Positions 53,238 to 64,000 of a stretch of DNA of 64,000 bases are shown one piece after another. This stretch comes from Alviniconcha marisindica (lineage: Eukaryota > Mollusca > Gastropoda > Provannidae), in assembly GCA_018857735.1 (NCBI GenBank), contig JABMCL010000460.1, positions 564,501 through 628,500 of the forward strand. The letters run 5' to 3'. The notes below the pieces were generated by a model, which saw only the letters and a program-made list of their open reading frames with translations, was not told the origin of the DNA and ran no database searches. Numbering within the stretch: position 1 is the stretch's first letter; every line of letters begins with the position of its first letter. The position numbers and the translations under genes were made by a program.

Positions 53238-53530
53238 TGCCTAATATGAATAATGATGCTTTTAATTAATAGATCATTCTTTTATATATATATATATATT
53301 ATGTATTACTTATAACTTCATATATTATAATTATAAGGCACGATTTTCAAGGTCTATCCTGAGTTAAGCTCACTGTATGCCTGTTACTATTATTGTATTA
53401 AAGCACAAAACTTTAGAGTTTAACCTGAATTAACCCAGCTGAATTTGCACACATAGATTGCGCCTAATATTAATAATAGTAGATCATCCTTATATAAAGC
53501 ACCATTCTCAAACTGAGTTAAACTTGCTGT
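53238..53530. repeat. Degenerate tandem repeat next to the SINE
   Basis: GCCTAATATGAATAATGATG, then an AT microsatellite, then CTGAGTTAAGCTCACTGT, is echoed about 220 bases later by GCCTAATATTAATAATAGTA and ACTGAGTTAAACTTGCTGTG. Confidence 0.6.
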
Positions 53531-53811
53531 GCTGTACAAAGAACTTATGACAAGAATCACATTAAGTGATTTACAACATTTCAACGAACAGAACATGAAG
53601 TATACGCAACAAACAGAACATGAAATACATACTGTATTCTACCATAAAGATATCACCTAGTAAACAGTAACTATATATTGATCATACATACACACAAGCA
53701 AACCCACACAGAAGTATGCTCACCAATCAGTCTCCCATTGCCCACTCAGATGACTGGTGCAAGTTCTGTGTACAACATTCAGCCATACACCAGCTTACAG
53801 TGTCAGTTCAT

Positions 53812-54037
53812 TCAAAGCCCCACAGGTCGGGTGTGTGTGTGTTTAGCTGTAACTTGCCACCTGCACCTTTAGCAAAATGACCGGGATCTTTTACGTGCTA
53901 CTGCGGTAACACAGGGGTGGAACGGATACTGAAATAAGACTAAGAGTCAGCACAGAAAGTTGACATTGGAGAAGAAAGTTCTCCCACTGCTCCTGCCGGG
54001 ACTCGAACCCGGAACCTTTCGATCATGAGTAGAGAAG
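53812..54037 (-). mobile_element. tRNA-derived SINE, minus-strand copy
   Basis: Read on the minus strand it has GGTTCGAGTCCCGG (B box with tRNA-like T arm), ACCCCTGTGTTACCGCAGTA, GCACGTAAAAGATCCCGG and TCATTTTGC. These are the same body motifs as the copies at 34535 and 51455. The 5' tRNA half appears truncated. Confidence 0.8.
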
Positions 54038-54676
54038 GTTTGCCCTAATAATGTGACTTGATTTTGTATATGTTTGTGCAGAAATGAAGACACAATGAAC
54101 TATGTATGTGGTAATATCTTATGTAGGACTTGCAGCCTTTTATGACCTTTCTCAGCAAATAGATCTCGAAAAGTACAGAAGCCATTATCTTTTGCTTTGA
54201 AGAAATCTTTCTTAGCATTGTTTGATTGTGCACATTCTAAAAACACATCTATTTTTTAATCTACCTGCAACATTATTTTCCACCCCTATTGTCCTGTTTT
54301 CATGCACACTTTCTGACACAAAGTCATATATATATATAAATATATGTTTGGCTGTTGTGTAACCTGCCACTACATACAATTTCCACCCCACTGGAACGAA
54401 GAGAGTTAGTGCCTTTAAACTGAGCTAAGCATAGCCAGCCATGTGAATCCCCCCAGGCCTGGTGTGGCATGCTGGGCAGCAAATTATTAATAAGTGTACT
54501 CCTAACTGTTCAAATGTTTCAAGAAGGGCTGCTTCAGCATTTAAGCATGGCTCATGTAGGATTTAAGGAATAATGAACATGGCAACAGCTTGTGTTTACT
54601 GATAGCTGAATTGATCAGTGTCCAGCTACAGTTCTGTTAAACCCTGCTGTTCTGTTAAGCATCTGTATTTGCGTGC

Positions 54677-54746
54677 ACACACACACACACACACACGCAC
54701 CCACCCCCACCCCCAGACACACACACACACACACACACACACACAT
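54677..54746. repeat. (CA)n microsatellite with CCCAC interruption
   Basis: Two AC runs are separated by CGCACCCACCCCCACCCCCA. Confidence 0.95.
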
Positions 54747-55991
54747 CAACTAACTTAACACCTGGTTTGGGCATCACAACAAGGAGTTGTTTATTTCATA
54801 CCCTACATACAAACACTCCGCTAACAGGAGATGTAACAGATACCAAAATAAAATCTTACAGTTACACACTTTTAACAGGGTAGGGCAGTTGTATTTCAGT
54901 TTAATGCCAGGCATGCTATTTTCCAAAATACCCGAAGGAGTGAATTCTGAGTTTTCCTACCGGTTACGGTTACGTGGACTTGCTGCGTAATGTGTTGACT
55001 TTGCCAGGCTTGTCTTCAGTTTCATTCAGCATACCCCTACTTGTCCATTAAGCTCAGGTAACCAAGGGACAGCACCTTTCTTTGAGAATCAGCAGACTGT
55101 GACAACAGGGGAGTGGGCTGTGATCACTGCAGGGCCTCAGTCAACAGGGGCCTATAGTACTGTTGTTAGCTTGAAAAACTTAACGCAGCATTCTCAGGTA
55201 CATGGATGTTAGCGAAATATGGGGACTGTGTACACTGAACATGTTTGCAAAGTGAGAAGTGGTGTGCTGTGAAGTGTTTGATATTATATTATGGTTGAGT
55301 TTCCTGTGGGATGATGATGAAATAGTTGAACATCAACATGAAGCAGGATTTTCAGTGGACCTCACTTTTCTTGGACACTGCTATTGCTAACAAAATGAGC
55401 TAAATTAAATACTAGACTGCTACTGGCTTTGTCGTTACATGTTTTAGTTAATACTGCTTGCATGTTTGCCCTGCTATAACTCTCCTGGTTGACTGGGCGT
55501 AAAAAAAACTAGTTACTTACTTACATGCCAGGACAGCTTGACAGCATTTTCTTTGCATTTTTGTATGTAAGTGTAACTTCTGATGCTAAAAAAAAAGATT
55601 GTGCAGTCGGATTTTACTGAAAACCCAAAATCTATTTAAAAAAATCTCTTCGAAAATGGCTCATAATAGGCCACAGTGAAAGTGTCCTAGTGTCCATCCA
55701 GCTCATTTTGAAAGGCATTTGGATAGCCTGTGGGCCTGTCCATGGAGGTGTGTCTGTATGCGGGCACTGATTGGCTAAAGCTCATCTGTCAATCAGGGTG
55801 GCAAGAGGTCAGCTGACATGATAAAGAATTAGTTTTCTCATTCTTCATGAAGTTAAGAGTGAGTGTGCTTACATGAGGGTGATATAATGTCCTGTAATGG
55901 TTGGTTGTACTCGTGGATTGCCCCTGTCCCAACACATGCAAGTACAGTATATATATATGTATGTTTATACACTGTACTGGTTACTTGAACT

Positions 55992-56100
55992 AATAATAAT
56001 GGAAATTTGTAAAGCGCCTACCCTGTGGCTCAAAGCGCTGAACAAGTATACACACATAATGTACATTGAGATGGAAAATGCTATCCAAACAAAAAAACGA
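55992..56100. repeat. Dispersed repeat with GGAAATTTGTAAAGCGCCTA core, third copy
   Basis: Matches 11935-12060 and 25088-25220. It lies in the presumed GFUS 5' UTR intron, about 130 bases before the ATG-bearing exon. Confidence 0.7.
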
Positions 56101-56230
56101 TATTGACAAGGTTTCATGCAAAATATACACACACACACACTGTACAGACTGATAGGAGTGAAGGACAATGGTTAAACTAAGGTTGATTTATTTCTGTATT
56201 GTATATAATTATTTGCATGTGTTGCAGTAA

Positions 56231-63900
<7,670 letters not shown>

Positions 63901-64000
63901 GTATCCTTCCCTATACTGTTTATTTGTTTATCTGGGTTGCTGCCATTTTTGTGGCAGACATTTCAAGGCCTGGGGCATGCGTCAGACTTTGGAGTGATAA
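63901..64000 (+). other. GFUS intron 7 start
   Basis: Begins with a weak donor (GTATCC). The remaining C-terminal coding sequence is not within the window. Confidence 0.6.

Overview
This is intron-rich animal nuclear DNA, and every protein-coding gene in it is spliced with canonical GT-AG sites. It carries many microsatellites, minisatellites, foldback elements, tRNA-derived SINEs and broken non-LTR retrotransposons. All of the genes are ordinary metazoan housekeeping genes. The importin alpha belongs to the undivided KPNA1/5/6 type, and the SINEs resemble those I associate with molluscs, so I infer an invertebrate, most probably a gastropod mollusc. The species cannot be named from this window.

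Five genes are supported by exon-by-exon reading with consistent splice phases. (1) ZUP1 (ZUFSP-type ubiquitin peptidase), minus strand: only the large N-terminal zinc-finger exon (205-1762) is present, and the catalytic part lies off the left edge. (2) FAM162 (UPF0389 mitochondrial membrane protein), plus strand: three coding exons between 5255 and 15321, complete, 129 aa. (3) MIX23 (CCDC58, mitochondrial intermembrane-space protein), minus strand: five coding exons from 27963 down to 21053, complete, 148 aa. (4) An importin alpha of the KPNA1/5/6 type, plus strand: thirteen coding exons from 29250 to 43004, complete, 529 aa, with a probable non-coding first exon near 28150-28248. (5) GFUS (GDP-L-fucose synthase), plus strand: seven coding exons from 56252 to 63900, with the C-terminal end lying beyond the right edge.

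Layout: ZUP1 and FAM162 are divergent, FAM162 and MIX23 are convergent, MIX23 and KPNA are divergent (a likely shared promoter near 27964-28150), and KPNA and GFUS are in tandem. To my knowledge, human 6q22.1 holds ZUP1, KPNA5 and FAM162B close together and human 3q21.1 holds MIX23, FAM162A and KPNA1 close together. This single window therefore looks like the unduplicated ancestral neighbourhood of both human regions.

The most unusual signal is in the introns. Arrays of tandem repeats immediately upstream of KPNA exon 12 and of GFUS exon 2 carry copies of the real 3' splice site plus the first ~20 bases of the downstream exon, so each true acceptor follows a series of decoys. A partial copy of the KPNA exon 6 donor also lies upstream of that exon, and a diverged copy of the KPNA first-exon donor region lies about 1 kb upstream. 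Other features worth noting are a 401-bp foldback element with perfect 28-bp terminal inverted repeats and a 4-bp target duplication, a second foldback family, and a ~1.9-kb GA-rich satellite in the last GFUS intron present.
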